This document shows positions 12,019 to 20,167 of a stretch of 64,000 nt of DNA, in pieces. This DNA comes from UBA4810 sp002479215. Its GTDB lineage: Bacteria; Desulfobacterota; Syntrophia; Syntrophales; Smithellaceae. Below the pieces are notes generated by a model. It was given only the letters and a program-made list of their open reading frames with translations. It was not told the DNA's origin and searched no databases. How positions within the stretch are numbered: the stretch's first letter is position 1; each line of letters opens with the position of its first letter. The DNA is taken from the NCBI GenBank assembly GCA_049514435.1, contig JBEKVB010000001.1, forward strand, positions 372,001 to 436,000, in the 5' to 3' direction. The position numbers and the translations under genes are program-made.

Positions 12019-12804
12019 TTATTCTTTTAATTTAAGGCTGATCCTTTCAATAGAATTCGCTTTCCCACTGATCGACTCAATATCCAGCATAACTCCCTGC
12101 ATTCTAATATCTCCCTTAGCCACATCAAACTTATTTGGCATTTGAGTTAAAAACCGTTCAATGATGACGTCTTTTTTTACGCCGATCACCGAATCAAAAG
12201 GTCCGGTCATGCCTACGTCGCTAATGTAGGCCGTTCCTTGCGGCAGGATTTCTTCATCCGCTGTCTGCACATGGGTATGCGTTCCCAAAACCGCGGAAAC
12301 TTCGCCGTCAAGATACCAGCCTAAAGCCTTTTTTTCGGAAGTTGCTTCGGCATGAATATCCACAATAATAATTTTTGCTTTCGCTCTCAACTCGGCAATC
12401 TTATCCTTCGCCGTTACAAAAGGACAATCACTCGGGTGCATAAATATTCTGCCAGCTAAATTGAGCACGCCTACATATTCTCCTTTCGCTGTCGGTATGA
12501 GCACCGCTCCTGAGCCCGGAGTTGTAGCTGGATAATTAGCCGGCCGCAAAAGAGTTTCATAATCTCCGATAAAATCCAACACTTCTTTTTTATTCCAAAT
12601 ATGATTACCGGAAGTAAGCACATCAATGCGGCTTCCAAAAAGTTCTTCGACTATTTCCCTGGTCACGCCAAATCCAGCAGCGGCATTTTCACAGTTCGCG
12701 ATGACGAGATCGATTTTTTTTTCGGAAATCAATGACGGCACGAATTCGCTTACCGCTCTGCGGCCGGGTTTACCCACTATATCGCCGATAAAAAGTACCT
12801 TCAT
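12019..12804 (-). CDS. ymdB: YmdB-family metallophosphoesterase
   Basis: This 261-residue protein is a TIGR00282/YmdB phosphodiesterase, known in Bacillus to hydrolyse 2',3'-cyclic AMP. Metal ligands are visible in GDIVGKPGRR (N-terminus), NCENAAAGFG, TSGNHIWNK, DIHAEATSEK and GTHTHVQTADE. Length matches the family. It lies 31 bases after rny, an association conserved in many bacteria in which YmdB and RNase Y are linked to RNA turnover. An AGGAAAA ribosome-binding site precedes the ATG. Confidence 0.93.
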   Translation of the reverse strand: MKVLFIGDIVGKPGRRAVSEFVPSLISEKKIDLVIANCENAAAGFGVTREIVEELFGSRIDVLTSGNHIWNKKEVLDFIGDYETLLRPANYPATTPGSGAVLIPTAKGEYVGVLNLAGRIFMHPSDCPFVTAKDKIAELRAKAKIIIVDIHAEATSEKKALGWYLDGEVSAVLGTHTHVQTADEEILPQGTAYISDVGMTGPFDSVIGVKKDVIIERFLTQMPNKFDVAKGDIRMQGVMLDIESISGKANSIERISLKLKE

Positions 12805-12835
12805 TTAAAGATTTTTCCTGCGCTACAAAAAGAAA

Positions 12836-14401
12836 TCATTTTGCATAATCAGAAACACGGGTTTCCCTGATTACAGTCACTTTTATCTGTCCAGGATAGG
12901 TGAGCTCCGCTTCTATCTTTTTGATAACATCTTTGCATAACATTACGGCATCATTATCAGAAATTTTTTCATTTTCCACAAGAATGCGGATTTCACGGCC
13001 TGCCTGGATGGCAAAACATTTATCGACTCCGCTGAACGACTGTGCGATCTTTTCGAGTTCTTCCAGACGTTTTACGTAAGTTGCCAGCATTTCGCGGCGC
13101 GCGCCCGGACGGGCCGCCGACAGTGTATCTGCCGCCTGGACCAGAACGCCAAGCAGGGTGTTATTGCGCCCATCATCGTGGTGCGTCGCAATCGCCTGAA
13201 CTATGCGCGGATTCTCACCAAACCGTTTGGCATAATCAGCCCCAATAGCCGCATGTGTTCCTTCTACTTTGTGATCTATTGCTTTGCCGATGTCATGCAA
13301 TAATCCAGCGCGCTTCGCTTCCTTAACATTCATCTTTAATTCCGCGGCCATCATACCGGTAAGATAGGCAACATCCATGGAATGCTGCAAAACATTTTGC
13401 GAATAACTGGTACGGTATTTAAGGCTGCCCAACATATTAATGATGTCAGGGTGGATATCGTGAACGCCGACGTCAAAGGATGCCTTTTCTCCGGTTTCTC
13501 TAATGATTTGGTCGACCTCCACTTTTACTTTTTTAACAATCTCCTCAATACGGCCAGGATGAATTCGTCCATCCTGGATCAATCTCTCCAGTGAAATTCT
13601 GGCCACTTCTCTTCTGATCGGATCAAAGCTGGATAGAACGACCGCTTCCGGAGTATCATCCACAATTAAATCTATGCCTGTAGCCGCTTCAATAGCCCGG
13701 ATATTTCTGCCTTCACGGCCGATAATGCGCCCTTTCATTTCTTCGCTGGGTAAGTTGACCGCCGAGACCGTATTTTCCGCCACAAAATCTCCCGCATACC
13801 GCTGAATTGCATAGGCAATGATTTCCCGTGATTTTCTATCTGCAGTGAATTTTGCTTCGTCTTCAATTTTGCGCACTATTAGCGCGGCATCGAGTTTAGC
13901 ATCTGCTTCCATAGACTGGATCAATATTTTTTTTGCTTCTTCCGAAGAAATTCCCGCTATTCTCTCGAGCTTTTCCTTTTGTTCTTTGAGAATATTATCT
14001 AATTTGTGGTGCTTTTCTTCGATTGCCGTTTCTTTATTAACTATTGTTTTTTCTCGCTCATCAATACTTTTTTCTTTTTGTTCCAACACATCTATCCGTT
14101 TATCCAGATTTTCTTCTTTGGAACGAATACGTTTTTCTAAACTGTCAAGATCACTTTTTTTATCTTTCGTTTCCCGGTCAAAATCAGCCTTCATTTTCAG
14201 AAGGTTTTCCTTAACCTGAAGAATAGCCTCTTTCTTGATTGTCTCCGCCTCTTTCTTTGATTCTTCGACAATCCTCGCAGCCAAGCTTTCCGATGACTTG
14301 ATTTTTTTTGCGGCAAATAATTGTTTTAATATAAAGCCGATAACAATACCGGCAATGATTGCCACCAATATAACCAGCACAAATAAACTGCCGTTTAACA
14401 T
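12836..14401 (-). CDS. rny: Ribonuclease Y
   Basis: This 521-residue endoribonuclease is anchored by one N-terminal membrane helix (residues about 5-28). A long charged coiled coil follows (about 30-190), then a KH domain with GRIIGREGRNIRAIE and an HD domain with HDIGKAIDHKVEGTHA. It starts mRNA decay at the membrane in organisms that use RNase Y. The ribosome-binding site AGGAGGT is optimal. It heads the rny-ymdB-tyrS unit, directly after the 6S RNA gene. Confidence 0.97.
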   Translation of the reverse strand: MLNGSLFVLVILVAIIAGIVIGFILKQLFAAKKIKSSESLAARIVEESKKEAETIKKEAILQVKENLLKMKADFDRETKDKKSDLDSLEKRIRSKEENLDKRIDVLEQKEKSIDEREKTIVNKETAIEEKHHKLDNILKEQKEKLERIAGISSEEAKKILIQSMEADAKLDAALIVRKIEDEAKFTADRKSREIIAYAIQRYAGDFVAENTVSAVNLPSEEMKGRIIGREGRNIRAIEAATGIDLIVDDTPEAVVLSSFDPIRREVARISLERLIQDGRIHPGRIEEIVKKVKVEVDQIIRETGEKASFDVGVHDIHPDIINMLGSLKYRTSYSQNVLQHSMDVAYLTGMMAAELKMNVKEAKRAGLLHDIGKAIDHKVEGTHAAIGADYAKRFGENPRIVQAIATHHDDGRNNTLLGVLVQAADTLSAARPGARREMLATYVKRLEELEKIAQSFSGVDKCFAIQAGREIRILVENEKISDNDAVMLCKDVIKKIEAELTYPGQIKVTVIRETRVSDYAK

Positions 14402-14607
14402 TGAACTTTACCTCCTGTTGCTCTGCGGGAAAACCAATTATTATAAAACATTTACTTGAGTATATCGTAATCGATTTAAAAAATGTTTCCTGCAAAGCTA
14501 TATTTAAACCTCTCAGCAAGCGTTTAATACTGAAAACACTTCACCGAAGGATTCATTGTTTGTTGATTTTTTTGAATGCGGAGTCGTTATCTAGGTTGGG
14601 TACAAGA

Positions 14608-14800
14608 AACCCCCGCCTATGCCGTGTTAATCACCTTTTTGAACCTTTTTACAAGGTGGGCGCCCGGTATTGGTTGCTTTAGGCTTTCTGCCTTCCGACC
14701 AGCGGAATAAAGGCTGACCTGCTCACCGCAAACAAGGATAGGCCCCAAGTTCAAAATGTTGGCTCAAAAACAAATGTTAATCACGCACATCGCAGGGGCA
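14608..14800 (-). ncRNA. ssrS: 6S RNA (SsrS)
   Basis: The minus strand between zapA and rny can fold as 6S RNA. A closing stem pairs GCCCCTGC (near 14799) with GCGGGGG (near 14614), and the next helix pairs GATGTGCGTG with CACGGCAT. The internal parts GGTGAGCA, GTCGGAAGGCAGAAAGCC and CCACCTTGTAAAAAGGTTC resemble the corresponding E. coli segments GGTGAGCATGC, GTCCGAGAAGCC and CACCTTGAACCAAGGGTTC. 6S RNA mimics an open promoter and binds the sigma-70 holoenzyme in stationary phase. A location just downstream of zapA is the same as in gamma-proteobacteria. Length is about 190 nt, with ends estimated. Confidence 0.88.
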
Positions 14801-14812
14801 AATATAAATTAG

Positions 14813-15091
14813 CTAATTTGCATCTTCAATCAGTTGAATTAATTTTTCGGCTCTGCTTTCCAGTTGATCGCAGAGCTCCCTATTGATTCCCTTTAATTTT
14901 AATAATTCCTCTGAAATGTTTAAAGCTGCCAGGATGGCAACGTTCAAGGTTTTGAGCCCATCCCTGGCCTGCAAAACCTCTTCAATTTTTTTATTTACAA
15001 ATTGGACAACGTTGGCCACTTGTTCATCTTCTGCCTCGCTTAAAACCGAAAGCTCCTGTCCTAATATCCTGATTTTGTAACTTTTTTTCAA
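14813..15091 (-). CDS. zapA: Cell division protein ZapA
   Basis: This 92-residue protein fits ZapA, which binds and bundles FtsZ at the division site. It has the typical opening YKIRILGQELSVLSEAED, followed by the FVNKKIEEV and LKTLNVAILAALNISEELLKL helices that form the coiled coil. The start is TTG, with AGGTCG about 6 bases upstream. No in-frame ATG exists nearby. It follows the zapB-like gene by 18 bases and is followed by 6S RNA. Confidence 0.9.
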   Translation of the reverse strand: MKKSYKIRILGQELSVLSEAEDEQVANVVQFVNKKIEEVLQARDGLKTLNVAILAALNISEELLKLKGINRELCDQLESRAEKLIQLIEDAN

Positions 15092-15109
15092 AACACACGA
15101 CCTGGAAGC

Positions 15110-15364
15110 TTATTTTGCCAAATTTATATCTGCAAGTAAATCGAGTAGTGAATCTACCCTCGCGCGTACGCTGTTCCTTTCCTCATCTAATGCCTTTAGT
15201 TTACTGTTTAACCCTTCTAACTCCGCTTCTTTATTCTTTAATGCTTCCTCCAATATTAGAATTTGCTTTTTTAAAAAACCTTTTTCACTGACAATTCCTT
15301 TGATTTTATCTTCTAATTCTTTGAACTTTTCCAATTCCACTATAAATTTTTTATCCTTCCCCAA
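15110..15364 (-). CDS. Short coiled-coil protein, ZapB-like
   Basis: This 84-residue protein is almost all heptad-type helix (ELEKFKELEDKIKGIV, then LKKQILILEEALKNKEAELE). A small coiled-coil protein directly before zapA is commonly a ZapB-like partner, which is known to join ZapA to the division ring. The start is uncertain: the longest frame starts at TTG (15364), but GTG at 15340 lies 13 bases after AAGGA. The function comes from shape and neighbourhood only. Confidence 0.7.
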   Translation of the reverse strand: MGKDKKFIVELEKFKELEDKIKGIVSEKGFLKKQILILEEALKNKEAELEGLNSKLKALDEERNSVRARVDSLLDLLADINLAK

Positions 15365-15444
15365 GGACGTAAAAATTATCCGCTTATACTTCTCAATTAC
15401 GTTTAATTTATGACAACTTATACTCTTATTGTCAAGGCATTATT

Positions 15445-16437
15445 TTAGGCTGTACACTCTGTAGAATGTAACTCCTCTAAAGACCTGAAATATTCATTCA
15501 ATTCATTCAGCACGCTTTCCCCATCTCGTAATTTCCCTGCCAATTGCCTGAACCGGGTAGAGCTTTCTAATCCCTTTGTATACCATAATAGGTGTTTACG
15601 AAAATTTTTATTAGCTAACTTTACGCCGATATATCCTGTTTCCATTTCCCAATGTTTTTTTATTACTTTTTGCCTTTCGTCCAGATTGGGTAAATAATCT
15701 TTTATTTGGCCGGAACATGCTTGAACAATACCTTTAAATATCCAAGGATTTCCTAATGCCCCTCTTCCTACCATCACGGCATCGCAAGAAGTTTCCTGCA
15801 GCATTCTTACGGCGTCTTGCGGCTGCCAAATATCGCCGTTGCCAATCACCGGAATGTTAACCTTTTTCTTTATTTCAGCTATAACCTTCCAATCAGCCAC
15901 GCCGCCAAAACCCTGATCAGCCGTACGGCCATGAACGATTATTGCATCAGCTCCTGATTTTTCAACAACGTGCGCAATTTCCACAGCATTAATCGAACTA
16001 CGGGTCCATCCTGATCTGATTTTCACTGTAACAGGAATGCGCACAGCTTTCTTTACAGCCCTGATAATCCTACTTACACGATCAGGATCATTCATGAGAA
16101 TCGCACCGGCTCCGGCCTTGATTACCTTTTTTACCGGGCAACCCATATTAATATCAATTAAATCAACGCCATGATTCGCAACAATGCAGGCAGCCTCAGC
16201 CATTATTTCCGGGTCTGCCCCAAAAATTTGCGCACCAAGAGGGTTGTCATCGGCACAGGTTCTTAAATATTCTAGAGTTCGATCAGATTTCCGTATAATT
16301 CCGTTGGCGCTAATCATTTCGGTAAAGGCTAAAGCGCAACCGAAAGAACGCGCTATCAATCTAAACGGCAAATTGGAAATCCCTGCCATGGGCGCCAACA
16401 GTGCTTTGCCCTTTAATGAATTAATGCCAGAAAACAC
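15445..16437 (-). CDS. dusB: tRNA-dihydrouridine synthase, DusB type
   Basis: This 330-residue FMN enzyme reduces uridines in tRNA. It shows LLAPMAGISNLPFR near the start, the QIFGADPEIMAEAA strand, the catalytic-loop NMGCPVKKVIKAGAGAILM with the general-acid Cys, and the VTVKIRSGW motif that contributes to FMN binding. The start is GTG at 16437, only 3 bases after the stop of the uridylyltransferase-like gene, so translation is probably coupled. Confidence 0.92.
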   Translation of the reverse strand: MFSGINSLKGKALLAPMAGISNLPFRLIARSFGCALAFTEMISANGIIRKSDRTLEYLRTCADDNPLGAQIFGADPEIMAEAACIVANHGVDLIDINMGCPVKKVIKAGAGAILMNDPDRVSRIIRAVKKAVRIPVTVKIRSGWTRSSINAVEIAHVVEKSGADAIIVHGRTADQGFGGVADWKVIAEIKKKVNIPVIGNGDIWQPQDAVRMLQETSCDAVMVGRGALGNPWIFKGIVQACSGQIKDYLPNLDERQKVIKKHWEMETGYIGVKLANKNFRKHLLWYTKGLESSTRFRQLAGKLRDGESVLNELNEYFRSLEELHSTECTA

Positions 16438-16440
16438 AAA

Positions 16441-17196
16441 TTAATCCGGATACTTTCTATTATTTTGAAGATACTGCCCAGCTCGAAAAAGTTCTTCTGG
16501 TGTGTTAATGCCCATTACCTCGATATAATCGAGAACTATGTATGGTCTCGCTATTTCACCCTCGCGGCAAGCTATTTCGACTATGTCCGTCAAATAGTAT
16601 TCTTTTTGATTATTGTTGTTGTCAATTTTCCCCAGCGCTGAAAATAAGAATGGTGTATTTACACAGTAAATACCCGTGTTGATTTCGCCGATTTTTTTTT
16701 CGACATCCGTCGCATCGAGCTCTTCGACTATTTTCAGAATACTCCCGTCCTCCCGCTTAACTATTCGCCCATATCCTTGAGGCTCAACTGGTATTGTTGT
16801 AAGCACGGTAACTGCCGCACCCGCAGTTATATGGCCTTTCACCAGCGATTTAATTGTCCTCGGTTTCAACAACGGCACGTCTCCGCAGAGAATAACGGTT
16901 AAACCCTGATAAGTATCCAACACATCCTTTGCTTGTAAAACGGCATGCCCCGTTCCTAATTGCGGTTTCTGCTCCACAAAGATGCATCCGCTACTGTGAA
17001 ATTCCTCCTGTATCTTCTGTGCCTGATGACCGATGATGACCACAATTTTCCCGGCACCAGCTCTGCGGGCAGCTTCTATTGAATAATGCAGCAAGGGTTT
17101 CCCCTCCAGGACATGGAGTACTTTAGCCAAATCCGATTTCATGCGGGTACCCTTACCTGCCGCTAAAATCAATGCGCAAAATTTTTTACCTTTCAC
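16441..17196 (-). CDS. GlmU-like uridylyltransferase domain, no acetyltransferase half
   Basis: The protein is a nucleotidyltransferase with the signature LILAAGKGTRMKSDLAKVLH and the substrate motifs VEQKPQLGTGHAVLQA and CGDVPLL, the same as in the N-terminal domain of GlmU, which makes UDP-GlcNAc from GlcNAc-1-P. It ends at about 250 residues, while bifunctional GlmU has about 450, so the left-handed beta-helix acetyltransferase part is absent. I prefer the GTG at 17196, after a GAGG, although an in-frame TTG at 17214 would add six residues. It lies between dusB and two CNNM/CBS transporter genes, all tightly packed. The acetyl-transfer step must be done elsewhere. Confidence 0.85.
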   Translation of the reverse strand: MKGKKFCALILAAGKGTRMKSDLAKVLHVLEGKPLLHYSIEAARRAGAGKIVVIIGHQAQKIQEEFHSSGCIFVEQKPQLGTGHAVLQAKDVLDTYQGLTVILCGDVPLLKPRTIKSLVKGHITAGAAVTVLTTIPVEPQGYGRIVKREDGSILKIVEELDATDVEKKIGEINTGIYCVNTPFLFSALGKIDNNNNQKEYYLTDIVEIACREGEIARPYIVLDYIEVMGINTPEELFRAGQYLQNNRKYPD

Positions 17197-17217
17197 AGAT
17201 TGCCATAACCTCAAATA

Positions 17218-18510
17218 TTATTTAATCGCCAATTTATCCAATTGCGCCGGAAAAATAACCAACACTTCTTTAACGGATTTCTGATCGGCATTTTCTATAA
17301 TAAACGTAATGCCGTTATACTCCAGTCTTTCTCTCCTCTGCGGAATTCTGCCCACTCTATTCATTAAAAAACCGCCCAGAGTTTCATAATTGCCATCAGG
17401 AAACTTCATTGATAGTACCTGATTTAAATCTTCCATTTCCATGCGGCCGTTAATCAAATAACGTCCGGGAACGATTCTTTTATATAGCTTTTCACCAGTT
17501 GTATATTCATCATCAATACTGCCGACAATTTCTTCTCCGATGTCTTCTATTGTCACGATACCGATGGCACCTCCATATTCATCAACAACAATCGTCATAT
17601 GTTCATGTCTTCTTTGCATATCCATTAAAAGTTCGCTGGCTTTTTTTGTCTCCGGCACATAAAACACATCTTTCTGCATGCACGAAGCAATGGTTTTTGC
17701 GGCAGAATCGTTATCCAAATTATCTTTATTCTCAATCAAAGTTTCCAGCAAATCAAAGTAATGCAAAATACCAATAATGTTATAAACTGTATCCTCGTAT
17801 ACAGGTATGCGCAGATATTTTTTGCTGGTAAAAACTTGAACCGCTTCTTCAATTTTCGCTCCGATCGGCAAAGACGTCAGCGCTGAAATAGGAACCATGA
17901 TTTTATCCGCGGTAAGTTCAGAAAAATCAAACACGCGGCTGACCATTTCCCTTTCTGTTTTTAAAATATCACTGCCTTTAGTTTTTTCACCCAATATGAA
18001 CTTTAAACCTTCTTTAGTGATATAAGAAGCCTGCTTCACTTTCTGATCCGTGGAAAAGCGTACTGTTTCTTTGGATACGGTGGCAATAATATAAGCCGCC
18101 GGATAAAAAACCACTGATGACAACTGGATAAAATAGGCCACTTTAATGGCCATTGTTTCGGCATAATGCTGAAAGACACTGCGAACAATAATCATGATAA
18201 ACAAAGTAGGAAGCATAACAATAAGAGATATTTGCTCACCGCGAACTACTCCAAAATGAGAAATGAATAGTCCCGTAGCCAGAGTGGAAGCGATAATTAT
18301 GGAAAGATTAGTCCCGATAAGTGTTGTCGAAATAAACCACTCCGGCTTTTCCAATAACTTTACTGCGTGTCCGGCCGAAGAAGATCCGCGGCCGGCTAAA
18401 AATTTCATTTTATTTATATCCGAAGAAAATAGAGCTACTTCGCCGCCGGAATAAAGCGCTTCCAATATGAGACAAATAAAAATTACGGCAACGATCAAAT
18501 ATGCATTCAT
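17218..18510 (-). CDS. CNNM/CBS-pair (HlyC/CorC) membrane transporter, copy 2
   Basis: This 430-residue protein has an N-terminal DUF21/CNNM membrane domain with about four hydrophobic helices (opening LIVAVIFICLILEALYSGGE). A CBS-domain pair follows (MVPISALTSLPIGAKIEEAV and VDEYGGAIGIVTIEDIGEEI), then a C-terminal CorC_HlyC domain (GRYLINGRMEMEDLNQVL). Members are linked to magnesium or cobalt efflux and resistance rather than to true haemolysis. Its first codon overlaps the stop of the neighbouring paralogue by 4 bases, so the two may form a hetero-oligomer. Confidence 0.9.
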   Translation of the reverse strand: MNAYLIVAVIFICLILEALYSGGEVALFSSDINKMKFLAGRGSSSAGHAVKLLEKPEWFISTTLIGTNLSIIIASTLATGLFISHFGVVRGEQISLIVMLPTLFIMIIVRSVFQHYAETMAIKVAYFIQLSSVVFYPAAYIIATVSKETVRFSTDQKVKQASYITKEGLKFILGEKTKGSDILKTEREMVSRVFDFSELTADKIMVPISALTSLPIGAKIEEAVQVFTSKKYLRIPVYEDTVYNIIGILHYFDLLETLIENKDNLDNDSAAKTIASCMQKDVFYVPETKKASELLMDMQRRHEHMTIVVDEYGGAIGIVTIEDIGEEIVGSIDDEYTTGEKLYKRIVPGRYLINGRMEMEDLNQVLSMKFPDGNYETLGGFLMNRVGRIPQRRERLEYNGITFIIENADQKSVKEVLVIFPAQLDKLAIK

Positions 18511-19778
18511 TTTTCGTTAACCTGCTCTGTTGGCAATTGCTTTTCTATCCTTACTTTCAATATTCTTGTCCTACCCACATTTTCTATACGAAACATATAA
18601 TCATTGAAATTTATTTGTTCACCCTTAGTGGGCAGTTTTCCAAACAAATGCAAGACAAAACCGCCAATCGTATCGAATTCCTCCTCAGGCAATTGAGCAT
18701 CCAGTATATTATTTAATTGCTCCATTGGCATTTTGCCGGGAACAATAATTATATTTTCATCAATTTCTTCACAACCGTTATTTGCCGATTCGCTATTGCC
18801 ATAGGCTTCTTCAAATAAGTGTTCCAGAATATTTTCGAGTGTTACCATGCCGGATACTCCTCCATATTCATCAACAACAATTGCCATTTGTGTTCTATTT
18901 TCCTGGAAATCATGGAGAAGTCCGTTAATAGTTTTCTCTTCAGGCACAAAATAAGGTTTTCCCAGCAATTTCTCGATGCCCTTCGATTCTTTAACTCTCC
19001 GCGCGTCATTAAGTAAATCCTTGGTGAAAAGTATCCCGGTAATATCGTCGCGGTCATCCGTGTAGATAGGCACCCTTTCGTGCCTTTGTTTAACGACCGC
19101 TGATATAATCTCCTCCACAGCCATGTTCAGGGGCAGACAAAACATATCCACGCGGGGGATCATAATGTAGGTTACCGGTTTGTCGCCTAATTCGAAAATT
19201 CTTGTGATCAGTTCTTTTTGAGATTCGTCCACTACACCTTCACGGCTTCCGGCATCAATCAACGTCTTGAACTCGTCCTCCATCAAAGCATCATCACTTT
19301 GCGTTTTCTTATGACCAAATCGTTCTAAGATTAAATTTGGTATTTTCTCCAAAGCGCTAACTACAGGATATTCCAGACGGGAAATAGCGATCATCAAAGG
19401 AGAAACCATGGCCGAAACTTGCATCGGATAAGTTACGCCAAAAGTCTTGGGGATAGCCTCGCCGGCAATCAATAACACAATAGTTGTAAAAAATATGGAG
19501 ACCAATTGTCCGTGCGCGCCCAATAAACCGATAAAAAAAGATGCCGCCAAAATGGAGATGCTGATATTAACTGCTTCATTACTGGTAACAATAGTAATTA
19601 AAAGGCGGCGGGGATTTTCCAGCAACTTGCCGACATAAGTCAAAAAGGGGTAGCGGTCTAATTTCATCTTATGCAGATGCAAATCAGTAAGCGAAAGCAA
19701 TGCGGCTTCCGCCGATGAAAAAAACCCGGAAAACAAAAAAAGAACAAAGATCATTAAAATATCTGTGGTTATATTCAA
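18507..19778 (-). CDS. CNNM/CBS-pair (HlyC/CorC) membrane transporter, copy 1
   Basis: This 423-residue protein is a paralogue of its downstream neighbour and has the same layout. Hydrophobic helices come first (LFLFSGFFSSAEAALLSL is the conserved first helix of the DUF21 domain), then two CBS motifs (MIPRVDMFCLPLNMAVEE and VVDEYGGVSGMVTLENILE), and a CorC_HlyC domain with GFVLHLFGKLPTKGE. Divalent-cation transport is the family role. It is the first gene of a run that continues through dusB, with a 4-base overlap to the second copy. Confidence 0.9.
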   Translation of the reverse strand: MNITTDILMIFVLFLFSGFFSSAEAALLSLTDLHLHKMKLDRYPFLTYVGKLLENPRRLLITIVTSNEAVNISISILAASFFIGLLGAHGQLVSIFFTTIVLLIAGEAIPKTFGVTYPMQVSAMVSPLMIAISRLEYPVVSALEKIPNLILERFGHKKTQSDDALMEDEFKTLIDAGSREGVVDESQKELITRIFELGDKPVTYIMIPRVDMFCLPLNMAVEEIISAVVKQRHERVPIYTDDRDDITGILFTKDLLNDARRVKESKGIEKLLGKPYFVPEEKTINGLLHDFQENRTQMAIVVDEYGGVSGMVTLENILEHLFEEAYGNSESANNGCEEIDENIIIVPGKMPMEQLNNILDAQLPEEEFDTIGGFVLHLFGKLPTKGEQINFNDYMFRIENVGRTRILKVRIEKQLPTEQVNEK

Positions 19779-20167
19779 TATTTAGCAACCTCGCCAAATT
19801 TCCTTATATAATACAACTTACCAGATCGGAGAAAAAAAAGATATATTTCCGTCCGTAAATTATTGTTTTTATATACCACATTTCGTGGTTATTATTCCAT
19901 TGACATACAAAGCCTTACTTCTTATACTTTACCCCAACATAAGGATAATTCTTATCAATATAAACTCTTTTCGCACGCAGGATGTTGTGAAATCGAACAC
20001 AAAGAGGAATCATAATTTTTCAAAGTTGTCTTAAGTTAAATACGTGCAACGTTTAATTTCGTCCTAACCCAAAGGTGAGAGTTACAGCGCTTCTAAAAGA
20101 TGTTTTTAAATAATATAAAACATAGAATAAAAATATAATCATACTAATAATTTCAGGAGATTGAGGA
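19779..20167. other. Divergent intergenic region and long purD leader
   Basis: These 389 bases separate the minus-strand transporter gene from purD. They contain the purD promoter (19900-19928) and an implied leader of about 230 bases with no ORF. The leader has a few short inverted pairs such as ATAAG/CTTAT near 19940 but no aptamer I recognise. Confidence 0.55.
19877..19928 (+). promoter_or_regulatory. purD promoter with upstream conserved block
   Basis: TTGACA (19900-19905) and TATACT (19923-19928) are 17 bases apart, a near-consensus promoter. The 23 bases before the -35 (CACATTTCGTGG and then TATTATTCCA) match the conserved block found upstream of the zinc-ribbon gene (60548), where the sequence is CACATTTTGTGG. 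The distance to -35 is the same, and about 24 of 29 bases agree including the -35. CCAC/GTGG gives it dyad symmetry. Confidence 0.65.

Noticed and set aside
19929..20167. Known purine, THF or ZTP riboswitch upstream of purD
   Set aside because: I looked for the conserved aptamer cores and did not find them. Reported only as a long leader.
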